Shown in pieces: positions 24,341-33,133 of a stretch of 64,000 nucleotides of DNA. The DNA is from Opitutaceae bacterium (lineage in GTDB: Bacteria; Verrucomicrobiota; Verrucomicrobiia; Opitutales; Opitutaceae), in NCBI GenBank assembly GCA_019455245.1, contig JACFMR010000004.1:151365-215364 (forward strand), in the 5' to 3' direction. The translations under genes and the position numbers were made by a program. A model generated the notes under the pieces. It made no database searches and was not told the origin of the DNA. It saw only the letters and a program-made list of their open reading frames with translations. The stretch's first letter is position 1. Each line of letters starts with the position of its first letter.

Positions 24341-24456
24341 ATCTTTATCTTAATCGTTATCGTAATCTTAATCCTTGTCTTGATCTGCCACGCGCGTCCT
24401 TGACGCCTGCTCTGGTCCAAGGCCGATAAAGATGAAGATAAAGATAACGATTAAGA
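24341..24456. repeat. Degenerate hexamer repeats arranged as a long inverted repeat
   Basis: The left arm (24341-24384) is built of ATCTTA, ATCGTT, ATCCTT-like hexamers; the right arm (24425-24456) is built of GATAAA, GATGAA, GATTAA-like hexamers, its inverse. A C/G-rich spacer of 40 bases lies between. The arms can pair into a long AT-rich hairpin in an otherwise GC-rich region, between the stops of two convergent genes. It could end transcription from both sides. Confidence 0.6.
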
Positions 24457-24490
24457 GAACGAAGCGATCATGTGTGGGGCGGGGGGCCGA

Positions 24491-25234
24491 TCAGGTGATT
24501 TGGTAGCGGTGCTTGAGATCGGCGAAGGGGAAGTTCTTGCCCGGGCAGACGGTGTGGTTGCGGTCCACCCAGCGGTGCACGGTGACCTTGTGGCCGGGAT
24601 GCACCAGGCCGTCGCGCAGGTAGTCAACCAAGCTGTAGGCGGCGGCGAGTTGCCGGGCGCTGGGGCGGCGTTTTTCGAAATTGCCGACGAGGCAGATGCC
24701 GATGCCGTTTTCGTTGACGGCGGAACTGCGCACGTGGCCGCCGCGCTGCTGCTTGAGCCAGCGCGGACCGATCTCGATCTCGCCTTCGCGGGAATCGCGG
24801 CCGTTGCCGATGACAAAGTGATAAGCCAGGCCGTATTCCATGCCGCGCCGGCGGTGGCCCGCGTCGTAGGCCCGGGCGTTGCCGTCCTCAATGCCGCTGT
24901 GATGCAGCACGATGTGCCGCCAACGCCGCGCATCGACCCTGAGCTTTTTGGTCGCGGCGATCACCGGGGCGAGGCCGGGATGCACGGTGGCGGCGGTGCC
25001 CGGGATGACGAGTTTCTGGCCGACGAGAATACGGTCGCCTTTCAGGCGGTTGCGTTGCTGCAGGGTGGCGACCGTGACGCCATGCCGGCGCGCGATGACG
25101 CTGAGGGTGTCGCCGCGTTTGACGGTGTAGGTGGTTTCACCGGCCGTCTGCGGCGCACCGAGCAAGTCACCGCCGAGCCACAGGCCGGCGGTGGCCAGCA
25201 GGCCGGAGCAGATGAAATGGCGGCGGGTGAACAT
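24491..25234 (-). CDS. LysM domain N-acetylmuramoyl-L-alanine amidase
   Basis: A 247-residue exported protein. The N-terminus MFTRRHFICSGLLATAG resembles a twin-arginine signal. A LysM peptidoglycan-binding domain follows (TYTVKRGDTLSVIARRHGV, about 36-79). An Amidase_2/PGRP domain then covers about 95-240, with zinc ligands in IVLHHSG (first His), VHRWVDRNH (second His) and CPGKNFP (Cys). It should cut the amide bond between muramic acid and the peptide stem in the periplasm. A TTG three codons upstream (25243) is possible; the ATG keeps the Tat-like motif close to the N-terminus. Confidence 0.9.
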   Translation of the reverse strand: MFTRRHFICSGLLATAGLWLGGDLLGAPQTAGETTYTVKRGDTLSVIARRHGVTVATLQQRNRLKGDRILVGQKLVIPGTAATVHPGLAPVIAATKKLRVDARRWRHIVLHHSGIEDGNARAYDAGHRRRGMEYGLAYHFVIGNGRDSREGEIEIGPRWLKQQRGGHVRSSAVNENGIGICLVGNFEKRRPSARQLAAAYSLVDYLRDGLVHPGHKVTVHRWVDRNHTVCPGKNFPFADLKHRYQIT

Positions 25235-25303
25235 GGTGGACAACGGCGGTGCCGTGGAGGCGGCCGGTCGGGTTACGTTAACAGTCCTGTCAAATACGCG
25301 GGC

Positions 25304-26341
25304 TCAATCATTGCATTTGAGCACATAGACGACGCCTTGTTCCGAACCGATGGCCAGCAGGGTGTCGTCGGGTGACCAGACAAGTTTGGCGGCGGCGGAT
25401 GGCATTTTCACGGTGGCGCGGAGCGGCTTCGGTCTTTCGGGACTCCAGAGCATGACGACGCCGTCGGCCGACGCGGAGGCGAGCAGGCCGTGGCGGTTTT
25501 GAAACGCGAGCGCGCAGATTTTCGCCTCGTGTGGGAGCATGGCGGGTTCGCGACCCTCGGGGCCGGCGCCGGAGCAGTCCCACACGCAGCAGTCGCGGCT
25601 GCCGCCGGTGGCGAGCCAGCGCGAGGTGCGGTCGAAGGCGAGATCCTTCACCTTGCCCTCGTAACCGCTCATCTGCAGCTCGATGTCCTCGGCGGGCACC
25701 CAGAGATGCACGCTCGGGTCCTGATTGCCCGAGACGAGCCACTTGTCGTCGGGCGACCAGACGAGCGCCTGGATGCCGTTGTTGTAGGGAAACTCTTTCT
25801 GCGCGATGAAGTCGTCGGCGTCCCACAAACAGACGCCGCCGAAATACGACACGGCCACACAGCCGCCGCCGTGTTGCCAGGCGAGGGCGGAGATGGATTT
25901 GGGCGCGTCCTTGAAGGCGTGCAGTTCCGCGCCGTCGCTGCGCAAGGCACGCAATCGCCGGCCCGCGGCGGCGGCCAGCCAGAGCGTGGGTTCGGTTTGA
26001 CCGGAGGCGGTGACCCCGGCCGCAGGCCGCCACGCGAGGTGCTCGACCCACGCGCCGCCGAGATCGGCGGAGGCGGTGTGCTGGCCGGCGGTGGCATCCC
26101 AGAATTTCACGAGCCCGTCCTGACCGCCGGTGGCGAGGATTTGTCCGGCGGGATGCCAGGCGAGGCAATTGGCGCCGTCGTCGTGACCGGGCAGGGGGTG
26201 ACGCACGGCGCCGTCGGCGGCGTTGAACAAGGTGACACCCCCGGCCGCGGAAGCGGCGGCCAGCTGCGTGCCGTCGGGCGACCAGGCGAGGTCGATGGCG
26301 TAATCGTCGAGGGACGCGGCCCAGTGTTTGATCAATTGCAT
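25304..26341 (-). CDS. WD40-repeat beta-propeller protein
   Basis: A 345-residue protein made of about seven WD-type repeats; blade ends such as GLVKFWDA, GGVCLWDADD, PSVHLWVP and DCCVWDCS are clear. No signal peptide or catalytic motif is visible, so it is probably a cytoplasmic scaffold with unknown partners. The ATG at 26341 starts just before the first blade; upstream in-frame codons are unconserved-looking leader. It diverges from the sugar-binding protein gene across a 214-base gap. Confidence 0.87.
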   Translation of the reverse strand: MQLIKHWAASLDDYAIDLAWSPDGTQLAAASAAGGVTLFNAADGAVRHPLPGHDDGANCLAWHPAGQILATGGQDGLVKFWDATAGQHTASADLGGAWVEHLAWRPAAGVTASGQTEPTLWLAAAAGRRLRALRSDGAELHAFKDAPKSISALAWQHGGGCVAVSYFGGVCLWDADDFIAQKEFPYNNGIQALVWSPDDKWLVSGNQDPSVHLWVPAEDIELQMSGYEGKVKDLAFDRTSRWLATGGSRDCCVWDCSGAGPEGREPAMLPHEAKICALAFQNRHGLLASASADGVVMLWSPERPKPLRATVKMPSAAAKLVWSPDDTLLAIGSEQGVVYVLKCND

Positions 26342-26446
26342 GCTGAGGCAGGACGATAGGCTTGGACCGGGACAAGGAAAGGGAGGAATGCGCCCCGGCC
26401 GCGCTGAATTTTCGCGCAAAAAACGGCACCGCAGGCTTGCGCCGGC

Positions 26447-26477
26447 GGGGTGGAACTGAATTCGTCGACTCCACCCC
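26447..26477 (+). promoter_or_regulatory. Leader hairpin followed by a short T-run before the sugar ABC genes
   Basis: GGGGTGGA (26447-26454) and TCCACCCC (26470-26477) are perfect inverse copies around a 15-base loop, followed on the plus strand by CTTTT. It lies about 80 bases upstream of the solute-binding protein gene and could act as an attenuator or as a terminator of upstream read-through. Confidence 0.4.
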
Positions 26478-26533
26478 CTTTTATCCCGAGATGCCTGATC
26501 GACTTGCTTTTCCCGTCGGTGCTGTGCACGCGT

Positions 26534-26547
26534 TAACCGACCGGTTA
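26534..26547 (+). promoter_or_regulatory. Palindromic operator-like site before the solute-binding protein gene
   Basis: TAACCG, AC, CGGTTA is a perfect 6-2-6 inverted repeat ending 8 bases before the ATG at 26556. Its position would block transcription or translation initiation when bound. No regulator gene is adjacent; a LacI-type sugar repressor would be the usual partner, which is inference. Confidence 0.45.
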
Positions 26548-26555
26548 CTTCCGGC

Positions 26556-28043
26556 ATGAGGAAATTTTTCTTCATCGTCATCGGTCTGCTGGCCACCGCC
26601 ACCGCGCTGCTTTACTGGACGCAGCCGGACCAGCGGACGGACATACCGGTGCTTTACTGGATCACCCAGAATGACGAGACGAAGCAGGAGACGATCCGCC
26701 GGTTCAAGGAGTGGCGCAAGGAGCAGGGGCTGCCCCCGATCGAGCTGAAGATTGACAACGCCAACCAGGATCCGACGAAGAAGCTGGCCCAAGGTTTGGC
26801 CGGGGTGGGGGCGGACATCTTCGACATCTACACATTTGAGACGGAGCTGTTCGCGGCCTCGGGCATGCTGATGGACATCACCGACATCGCGAAGGAGCGC
26901 GGCTTTTCCCCGGAGGCGACCTATCCGGCGGTAAGAAACGACCTGCTGTATCAAGGCCGGCAATATGGGTTTCCCCGCAATGTCGGCGCGTCCGTCTGCT
27001 GGGTGAACCGCGAAGCCTTTGCGCGGCACGGTTTGGTGGAGCCGTCGGAGCGCTGGACGTGGGACCAATTCGAGGAGCTGGGCAAAAAGTTCGTGGAGGC
27101 GGCGAATCCGCCCGGCACGCGGCAGCGTTCGTTTTTTATGCAGGCGGTTTCGGCCACCGTGCTGCGGCGCGGGCTGGGGCTGGACATATTCAACGAGACG
27201 ATGACGGCGAGCGTGCTTGACGATCCGCGGAACGCCGAGGTCATGCGCCGGATGTATCGCTGGACGACCGAGCTGCGGCTGGTGCCGACGCTGGCGGAGC
27301 AGCTGGCGATGTCGGCCGCGGCGGAGATGGCCGGCAACGCGCAGTTTCATCTCTTTGCGCAGGGACGCTACGCGATGCTCTACCTGCCGCGTTGGGCGCT
27401 GATCCGGCTGCGTCCGCTGGGCCCGCTGTCGATGCGGGTGGTCGAGCCGTTCCACAGCGGGTTTCCCAACATGGATTTTTCCGCGGGTTTCCTCTCGGTT
27501 TACACCGGCACGAAATACCCCGACGAGGCCTGCAGCTTTCTGGAATTTTTGACCACCGAGTCATTCAACGAACTGGTCATCAGCAGCGGCGACTCGATGC
27601 CGCCGGTGCCGCGCTTCAAGGAAACCGAAATGTTCCTGCGTCCGCCGGATTATCCGGATGAGTGGCATCTGCAGGAGGTGTTTGCGCGGGCGGCGCCCTC
27701 GATCGGCATCGGCCTGAGCCGCAGTCCGTTTATCCTGACCGGCTCGATTTTCCGCCAGGTCACGGGCATCGAATCCGAGGTGATCGACGGCGTGCTGGCC
27801 GGCCGGATCGCACCGGAGGACGCGGGCCGCATCGAGGCGAAGCGCATCAACGATGAAATCGCGCTCACGATCAGCAGTGACGCCAAGCTGCGCGCGCTTT
27901 ACGCGGAACAGGTCGAGGTGCAGCGCCGGATCGACGAGCGCAAGGCGCAGGGCCGGCCGATCCCGGCGGCGTGGATCAGCAACCCCTTTCACCTGACCTA
28001 CTACAAGGCGCAGGGCCTGCTGGAGGAGGAGCCGACCTCATGA
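26556..28043 (+). CDS. Extracellular solute-binding protein of a sugar-type ABC importer
   Basis: A 495-residue family-1 binding protein. The N-terminal helix (FFFIVIGLLATATALLY) has no lipobox Cys and no clear cleavage site, so the protein may stay anchored by this helix. The binding-protein fold is seen in VLYWITQNDETKQETIRRF, GADIFDIYTFE, RQYGFPRNVGASVCWVN and ERWTWDQFEELG. It is longer than usual because of a helical C-terminal extension (about 410-495). The stop overlaps the first permease start (ATGA). The substrate is probably a sugar or oligosaccharide, judging from the family only. Confidence 0.9.
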   Translation: MRKFFFIVIGLLATATALLYWTQPDQRTDIPVLYWITQNDETKQETIRRFKEWRKEQGLPPIELKIDNANQDPTKKLAQGLAGVGADIFDIYTFETELFAASGMLMDITDIAKERGFSPEATYPAVRNDLLYQGRQYGFPRNVGASVCWVNREAFARHGLVEPSERWTWDQFEELGKKFVEAANPPGTRQRSFFMQAVSATVLRRGLGLDIFNETMTASVLDDPRNAEVMRRMYRWTTELRLVPTLAEQLAMSAAAEMAGNAQFHLFAQGRYAMLYLPRWALIRLRPLGPLSMRVVEPFHSGFPNMDFSAGFLSVYTGTKYPDEACSFLEFLTTESFNELVISSGDSMPPVPRFKETEMFLRPPDYPDEWHLQEVFARAAPSIGIGLSRSPFILTGSIFRQVTGIESEVIDGVLAGRIAPEDAGRIEAKRINDEIALTISSDAKLRALYAEQVEVQRRIDERKAQGRPIPAAWISNPFHLTYYKAQGLLEEEPTS

Positions 28044-29521
28044 ATGCACGCCGCAACCTGATCCGCTGGGCCGTGGCCCTGCTGTTTTTGCTGCCGAACA
28101 TCCTCGGGTTTCTGGCCTTCACCCTGGTGCCGCTGGTGATGAGCTTCGGGATGTCGTTCACCGATTGGGATTTTCTGCGGCACAACATTTTCCGGGCCGA
28201 GCCGCTGAATTTTGTTTTCTTTGACAATTTCATCCGTCTCTTCGGGCACCCCAAGTTCTGGCAGTATCTGGGCAATACGTTCTTCCTGATGATGGGCCTG
28301 CCCTTCGCGGTGGCCGGCAGCCTGGCGGCGGCGCTGCTGCTGTCCCGCGTGGGCCAGGCCCGGCATCAGCTGAAGCCGGCCATGATCCTGGGCGCGGTTA
28401 TCATGGCGGTGAGCCTGTTCATGTTGCTGCGCGGCGGCATGTCCGAGGGCGGGCTTTGGTTTCTGTTCGGCACGCTGATGGCGACGACACTGGTCGCCGG
28501 CGTGATCAGCGGGGGCACGCTCTACCGCACGCTGTTTTACCTGCCGAATTTCACCGCAGGCGTCGCGACGTTCGTGCTCTGGAAAAAACTCTACAACCCC
28601 AACACGGGTCCGATCAACCAGGCCGTCGGCCCGGTGCTCGACGGTTTTGCGGCGTGGGTGGGCCGCATGCCCGACGCGTTTGCGCTGGGGCTGCCGCTGG
28701 TGTCCATGGTGCTGGCGGTGCTGGTCGCGGCATGGCAGTTCCGGCGGCTGCGGTCGGCGTGGGATTTGAGCGAGGCGGGCAGCGTGGCGGTTGTCGCCGG
28801 ACTCATTTCCTTGGGCGTGCCTTTGGGGCTGGCGCTGGGTTGGTTCGGCCTGGCTTCCGCGCCTGCCGCCATCGTGGCGGCGCTCGCGGTGGCGGGCGCG
28901 ACCGCCTACATCGTGCGGCGGCCGCAACCGTGGGGCCGGCCCAAGGCGGCCGACAAGGGGCTGGGCACCGAGGTGGCGCTGGCGCTGCTGTTGGTGCCGC
29001 TGCTGGTGGCCTTTGCCGCGGCGATGGTGCTTGGTCCGATTTTGCCGGTGGCGGCGGCGACCGGCATCGAGGCGCCGGACTGGCTGGGCCAGTATCACTG
29101 GGCCAAGCCCTCGCTGATGATCATGATGCTCTGGGCGGCGATCGGCTCGAACAACATGATCCTCTACCTCGCCGGACTGAGCAACATTTCGCCCGAGCTC
29201 TATGAGGCGGCGGACATGGACGGGGCGACGCCGGGCCAGCGTTTCTGGCACATCACCTGGCCGCAGCTCGCGCCGGTGACGTTTTTCATCTGCATCATGA
29301 GCGTGATCCACGGCCTGCAGGGCGGATTTGAGATGGCGCGCACGATGACGCAGGGCGGGCCGGCGGGCTCCACGACGACGTTGAGTTACTTCATATTCAT
29401 CGAGGGTTTTGAAACCGGCCGGCTGGGCTATGCCTCGGCCGTGGCGTGGGTGCTCTTCGCGCTGGTCTTCACCCTCTCGGTTCTCAACTTCAAATACGGC
29501 AACCGCCATGTTGACGAGTAA
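28040..29521 (+). CDS. ABC sugar importer permease (MalF/UgpA-like) with extra membrane region
   Basis: A 493-residue permease, much longer than the usual ~300. The first helices (ALLFLLPNILGFLAFTLVPL) are followed by GVATFVLWKKLYNPNTGPIN. An inserted segment of about 130 residues (about 215-345) has several more hydrophobic stretches. The normal C-terminal part carries the EAA loop EAADMDGATPGQRFWHITWP, which contacts the ATPase. The insertion splits the permease fold and is the odd feature. It overlaps the binding-protein stop by four bases and the next permease start by 14 bases. Confidence 0.9.
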   Translation: MNARRNLIRWAVALLFLLPNILGFLAFTLVPLVMSFGMSFTDWDFLRHNIFRAEPLNFVFFDNFIRLFGHPKFWQYLGNTFFLMMGLPFAVAGSLAAALLLSRVGQARHQLKPAMILGAVIMAVSLFMLLRGGMSEGGLWFLFGTLMATTLVAGVISGGTLYRTLFYLPNFTAGVATFVLWKKLYNPNTGPINQAVGPVLDGFAAWVGRMPDAFALGLPLVSMVLAVLVAAWQFRRLRSAWDLSEAGSVAVVAGLISLGVPLGLALGWFGLASAPAAIVAALAVAGATAYIVRRPQPWGRPKAADKGLGTEVALALLLVPLLVAFAAAMVLGPILPVAAATGIEAPDWLGQYHWAKPSLMIMMLWAAIGSNNMILYLAGLSNISPELYEAADMDGATPGQRFWHITWPQLAPVTFFICIMSVIHGLQGGFEMARTMTQGGPAGSTTTLSYFIFIEGFETGRLGYASAVAWVLFALVFTLSVLNFKYGNRHVDE

Positions 29522-30341
29522 CCCCCAAGCCAAGCCGGGTCGCAGCATCGGCCTGCATTTTCTGCTCGTGCTGCTGAGCCTGCTGATGGTGGCGCCGTTT
29601 GTCTGGATGTTCCTGACCAGCCTGAAGACGCTGCCGGAAATCGGCGACCCGAGCTGGATGCCGTCGGAGTTCCAATGGCGCAACTACATCGAGGTATTTT
29701 ATGTCATCCCGTTCCTGCGTTTCATGGGCAACAGCCTGGTGGTGGCGGGTTGGGTGACGGTGCTGCAGGTGCTGACCAGCGCGATGGCGGCCTTCAGCTT
29801 CGCGCGGTTGGAATGGCCGGGGCGCGACCGGGTGTTCTTCCTTTATCTCGGCACGATGATGCTGCCGGGGCTGGTGATGCTCATCCCGAACTTCGAGAAC
29901 ATGGTGAAATTCGGCCTGGTGGACACGTATCCCGGCCTGATCCTGCCGGCGGCGTTCAGCGCCTTCGGCACCTTCCTGTTGCGGCAGTTCATGCTCGGTA
30001 TTCCGCGGGCGCTGGACGAGGCGGCCGAGATGGACGGGGCGAGCAAGTGGCAGATCTTCTGGGACGTGATCCTGCCGCTCAGCCGGCCCGGCCTCGTGAC
30101 CCTGGCGATCTTCACCTTCATCGGCAACTTCCAGAGTTTCTTCTGGCCGTTGGTGATGATCAAGAGCGTGGACAAGTACACGCTGCCGGTCGGCCTGCTG
30201 TTTTTCGACACGGAGCGCGGTCAGGCCACGCATCTGCTGATGGCGGGCGTGACGATGTCGGTCGTGCCGCTGATCATCGTGTTTGTGCTGCTGCAACGGC
30301 AGCTCATCCGCGGCATCCAGCTTGGCGGTGTGAAAGGATAA
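29508..30341 (+). CDS. ABC sugar importer permease (MalG/UgpE-like)
   Basis: A 277-residue permease with six predicted helices, of normal length. The EAA loop is EAAEMDGASKWQIFWDVILP (about residues 178-197), and the family C-terminus ends LQRQLIRGIQLGGVKG. It completes a binding protein-permease-permease operon. No ATPase gene follows, so a shared MsmK/UgpC-type ATPase encoded elsewhere is expected, as is common for this importer class. The ATG at 29508 overlaps the end of the first permease gene. Confidence 0.92.
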   Translation: MLTSNPQAKPGRSIGLHFLLVLLSLLMVAPFVWMFLTSLKTLPEIGDPSWMPSEFQWRNYIEVFYVIPFLRFMGNSLVVAGWVTVLQVLTSAMAAFSFARLEWPGRDRVFFLYLGTMMLPGLVMLIPNFENMVKFGLVDTYPGLILPAAFSAFGTFLLRQFMLGIPRALDEAAEMDGASKWQIFWDVILPLSRPGLVTLAIFTFIGNFQSFFWPLVMIKSVDKYTLPVGLLFFDTERGQATHLLMAGVTMSVVPLIIVFVLLQRQLIRGIQLGGVKG

Positions 30342-30362
30342 CGACCGCCTGGTCGCGGCCGG

Positions 30363-30902
30363 TCAGGTCCGGGATTCCGCTTCGCGCGCGAGCAGCCAGA
30401 GCAGGTCGGCCAGCCGGTTGATGTAGGCGGTCAACAAGGGGCGCAGCTGTCGGCCGTGAGCCTGCAAACCGATGAGGCGGCGCTCGGCGCGGCGGGCGAC
30501 GGTGCGGGCGACATCGAGCGTGGCGGCGGCGTGATTGGCGCCCGGCGTGGCCCAGCCGGCGAAGCTGACCTCGCGGGCCTCGATCGCGGCGACTGCGGTG
30601 TCGAGCCGGGTGAGGTCCGCGTCGGCCAGTTTGGGAAATTTTGAACCGGCGTAGCGCGTGGCATCCGCCTCGGCGCAGGCGACCTCGCCCATCAGGTTGA
30701 TCAAGTCCTGCTGCAGCCGGGTCAGCTGATCGCGCACGGCGGCGTCGGGATGGTGGGTCTTGGCGAGACCGAGGGCGGCGTTGAGTTCGTCCAACGCGCC
30801 CACCGCCTCGATCTGCGGGTGGGTCTTGGGCACACGCTGGCCGTAAAGCAGCGCGGTGGTGCCGTCGTCGCCGGTGCGCGTGGCGATGGAGCGCCGGCTC
30901 AT
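30363..30902 (-). CDS. Cob(I)alamin adenosyltransferase, PduO type
   Basis: A 179-residue protein that transfers the adenosyl group of ATP to cob(I)alamin to make coenzyme B12. ATP-site residues are in TRTGDDGTTALLYGQRVPK (about 7-25), then VGALDELNAALGLAK, and the cobalamin-side helix ARTVARRAERRLI. The start ATG overlaps the peptide deformylase stop (ATGA), so the two are coupled. Confidence 0.93.
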   Translation of the reverse strand: MSRRSIATRTGDDGTTALLYGQRVPKTHPQIEAVGALDELNAALGLAKTHHPDAAVRDQLTRLQQDLINLMGEVACAEADATRYAGSKFPKLADADLTRLDTAVAAIEAREVSFAGWATPGANHAAATLDVARTVARRAERRLIGLQAHGRQLRPLLTAYINRLADLLWLLAREAESRT

Positions 30903-31471
30903 GGCTGTTGCGCCAGGGCGCGGGTTTCCGCGGCGAGGGCCTTGATCGCCTCGTCGAGCTTGCGGCGCACGGGCTTCGTCATGCGGTCGATGAACAGCGT
31001 GCCGTTGAGGTGGTCGACCTCGTGCTGGATGCAGCGCGCGAGCAGCCCGTTGCACACGAGCACATGGGGCACACCAAACTGATCCTGGTAGTTGACGGTG
31101 ATTTCGTCCGGCCGGGTCACATCCCCGCGGATGTCGGGAAAGGAAAGGCAGCCCTCCTCCAAGATCCAGTCGTCGGTGTCGGGCGCGACGGTGAACTGCG
31201 GGTTGGCCACGACCATCGGCATGAAAAGTTCGAGCGGCGGCTTGGCGCCGTCGAGCTGCCAGTCAAAATCGCGGTCGGTTTCGCGCAGGTCCACCACGCA
31301 AAGCTGCAGGGCCCGGCCCACCTGCTGGGCGGCCAGCCCGATGCCCGCCGCCGTGTGCATGGTCTCAATCATGGCCTCGGCAAAGGCTTTCAAATCGGCG
31401 TCAAACGCATCGATGCGCGCGCCCTTGGCGCGCAGGATCGGGTCGTTGTAGTGAACAATTGGCAGGGACAT
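30899..31471 (-). CDS. def: Peptide deformylase
   Basis: A 190-residue metalloprotease that removes the formyl group from new proteins. All three motifs are intact: GIGLAAQQVG (about 43-52), EEGCLSFP (metal-binding Cys, about 104) and QHEVDHLNG (two His ligands and catalytic Glu, about 148). It is the first gene of a two-gene unit with the adenosyltransferase and diverges from the frameshifted membrane gene, with 67 bases between starts. The usual partner fmt is not nearby. Confidence 0.96.
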   Translation of the reverse strand: MSLPIVHYNDPILRAKGARIDAFDADLKAFAEAMIETMHTAAGIGLAAQQVGRALQLCVVDLRETDRDFDWQLDGAKPPLELFMPMVVANPQFTVAPDTDDWILEEGCLSFPDIRGDVTRPDEITVNYQDQFGVPHVLVCNGLLARCIQHEVDHLNGTLFIDRMTKPVRRKLDEAIKALAAETRALAQQP

Positions 31472-31538
31472 GGGTCGATGGTGGTCGCAAAACGTGGATT
31501 TGCCACCCGGTCACCGCAATGCCAGAATCCCATTTACG

Positions 31539-33133
31539 ATGAGCCCCCGCCCATCTGCTTCCCCCGGACTGACGGTCACGTTTGCCGCCGTGGTGGCAGG
31601 CCTCGGGCTGGTCGTGCTGGCCTGGATGCTGCCGGTCAACCTGAAGTCGCTGACGCCCGCGATGTTGAGCGCGGCGGGGCAGGGCACGCCCACGGTGGCG
31701 GGGCTGGGGCGCCAGCTGGTGGACGCGGAAAAAATCGGCCCGGCTTCGCTGGTACTGGCCGCGGCGCGGCAGGTGGGTGATCCCGGGACGGCCGCGTTGG
31801 ACAGGGCCGTGACCGAATTGGCGGTGAAGCAGGCGGACCTGGTGGCGTGGGGCGGCTGGGATCCTTTTTTGGAACCGCTGCTGAGGCTCCGGCGCGAGGC
31901 GGCGCCGGCGGACAGCACCCCGGTGCTGAATTTCATGCTGCCGGCCGCGGCGCGCGCGACGCTGCGCGATTATCTGGCCAACACGCGGTCGCTCGGCGTG
32001 CAGGCCTTGCTCGCGCTGCGCGGCGTGCGTGACACCGGGCGGTTCGTGCCGGCGGACGAGCCGGGTGGTCAGCCGCTGGACGCGATGATTTTGCTGGGCG
32101 CGCTGCTTTACCAAGGCGAGCAGCTCTCCGCGCCGTTGCAGCTGGAACTGCGACAACTGGCGGAGCAGGCGGCGGGCACGGGGTGCAGCTCGGTGAACTG
32201 TTGCGACGCACCGAGGACAGCGGGACGGTGGGCGAATACGCGCACTTGGCGCGCGTGGCGTCGGATCAACTGGCGGTGCTGTATGCCGCCGCGCTTTTTT
32301 CCGGCTCGGCCGACCGCGTGGCGGAATACCTCATCCGCTTCGGCAAGGCCGGCGCCGAAGACCTGCAATTCGCCCTCGGCCGCGGGCAGGGTGCGGTGCG
32401 CCAGCTCGTGCAACGGCAGGTGCCGCTCAACCGTGAACGCGGCCCCGTGCTGACCGATGTGGCGGATTTCGCGCTGCTGCACCCCAGGGCGACGCTGGCC
32501 CTGAAATACCTCGGCTACCTGCTGGGGGCCTTCTTGGTTTTGCGCGGGTTGGATCGCCGGCTGTTTCCGCGCGACGAAACGCCATCGCTGCGCCGGCCGC
32601 ACATGCAGAACGCGGTGCTGGCGCTCTTCTGCGCCGGTTTGCTGGTGCTCGCCACCGAGCCCTATCTGCTGAAGGCCGCGCCCCTTTCCGAATACCGTTT
32701 CAAAATCGTGATGCCGCTGCTGGCCAACAGCGGCATCACGCCACCGCCCGCGGCCGCCATCGTCACCCCCGCCATGAACACCTCGACTGTCGTTTCCATC
32801 GGTTTCTTCGCCCTGATGCAGGTCGCCATCTACATCGTCTGCCTGCGCAAGCTCGCCGAGATTCAGCGCCAGGAACTCCCGCCGCTGCTCAAGCTCCGCC
32901 TCGTCGAAAACGAGGACAACCTTTTCGACAGCGGCCTCTATCTCGGCATGATGGGCACGGCGGCCGCGCTGGTGATGCAGGTGCTCGGGCTGATCGACCC
33001 CAACCTGCTCGCGGCCTACTCCTCCAATCTCTTCGGCCTCGTTTGCGTGGCGCTGGTCAAGATCCGCCATGTGCGCGGCTGCAAGCGCCAGCTCATCATG
33101 GAGGCGGAAGCCGCGGTCCCGGTCGCGTCATGA
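31539..33133 (+). pseudogene. Frameshifted multi-helix membrane protein, possibly MotA/ExbB-like at its C-terminus
   Basis: The first 214 codons (31539-32182) and the remaining 317 codons (32183-33133) are in different frames. They join smoothly if one base is restored at the GGGG run 32180-32183: the protein then reads AAGTG followed by VQLGELLRR. The restored product of about 530 residues has one helix at 10-32, a soluble helical domain, then about five helices. The last part (LGMMGTAAALV, then NLFGLVCVALVKI) recalls the end of TolQ/ExbB/MotA proteins. A GTG lies exactly at 32183, so the second half could be translated alone. The cause may be a real mutation, a programmed -1 slip or a sequencing error. 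The next gene overlaps by four bases. Confidence 0.7.

Noticed and set aside
24341..24456. Hexamer repeats considered as CRISPR or an origin
   Set aside because: The units are too short and degenerate for CRISPR, and no dnaA, gidA or DnaA-box cluster is near.
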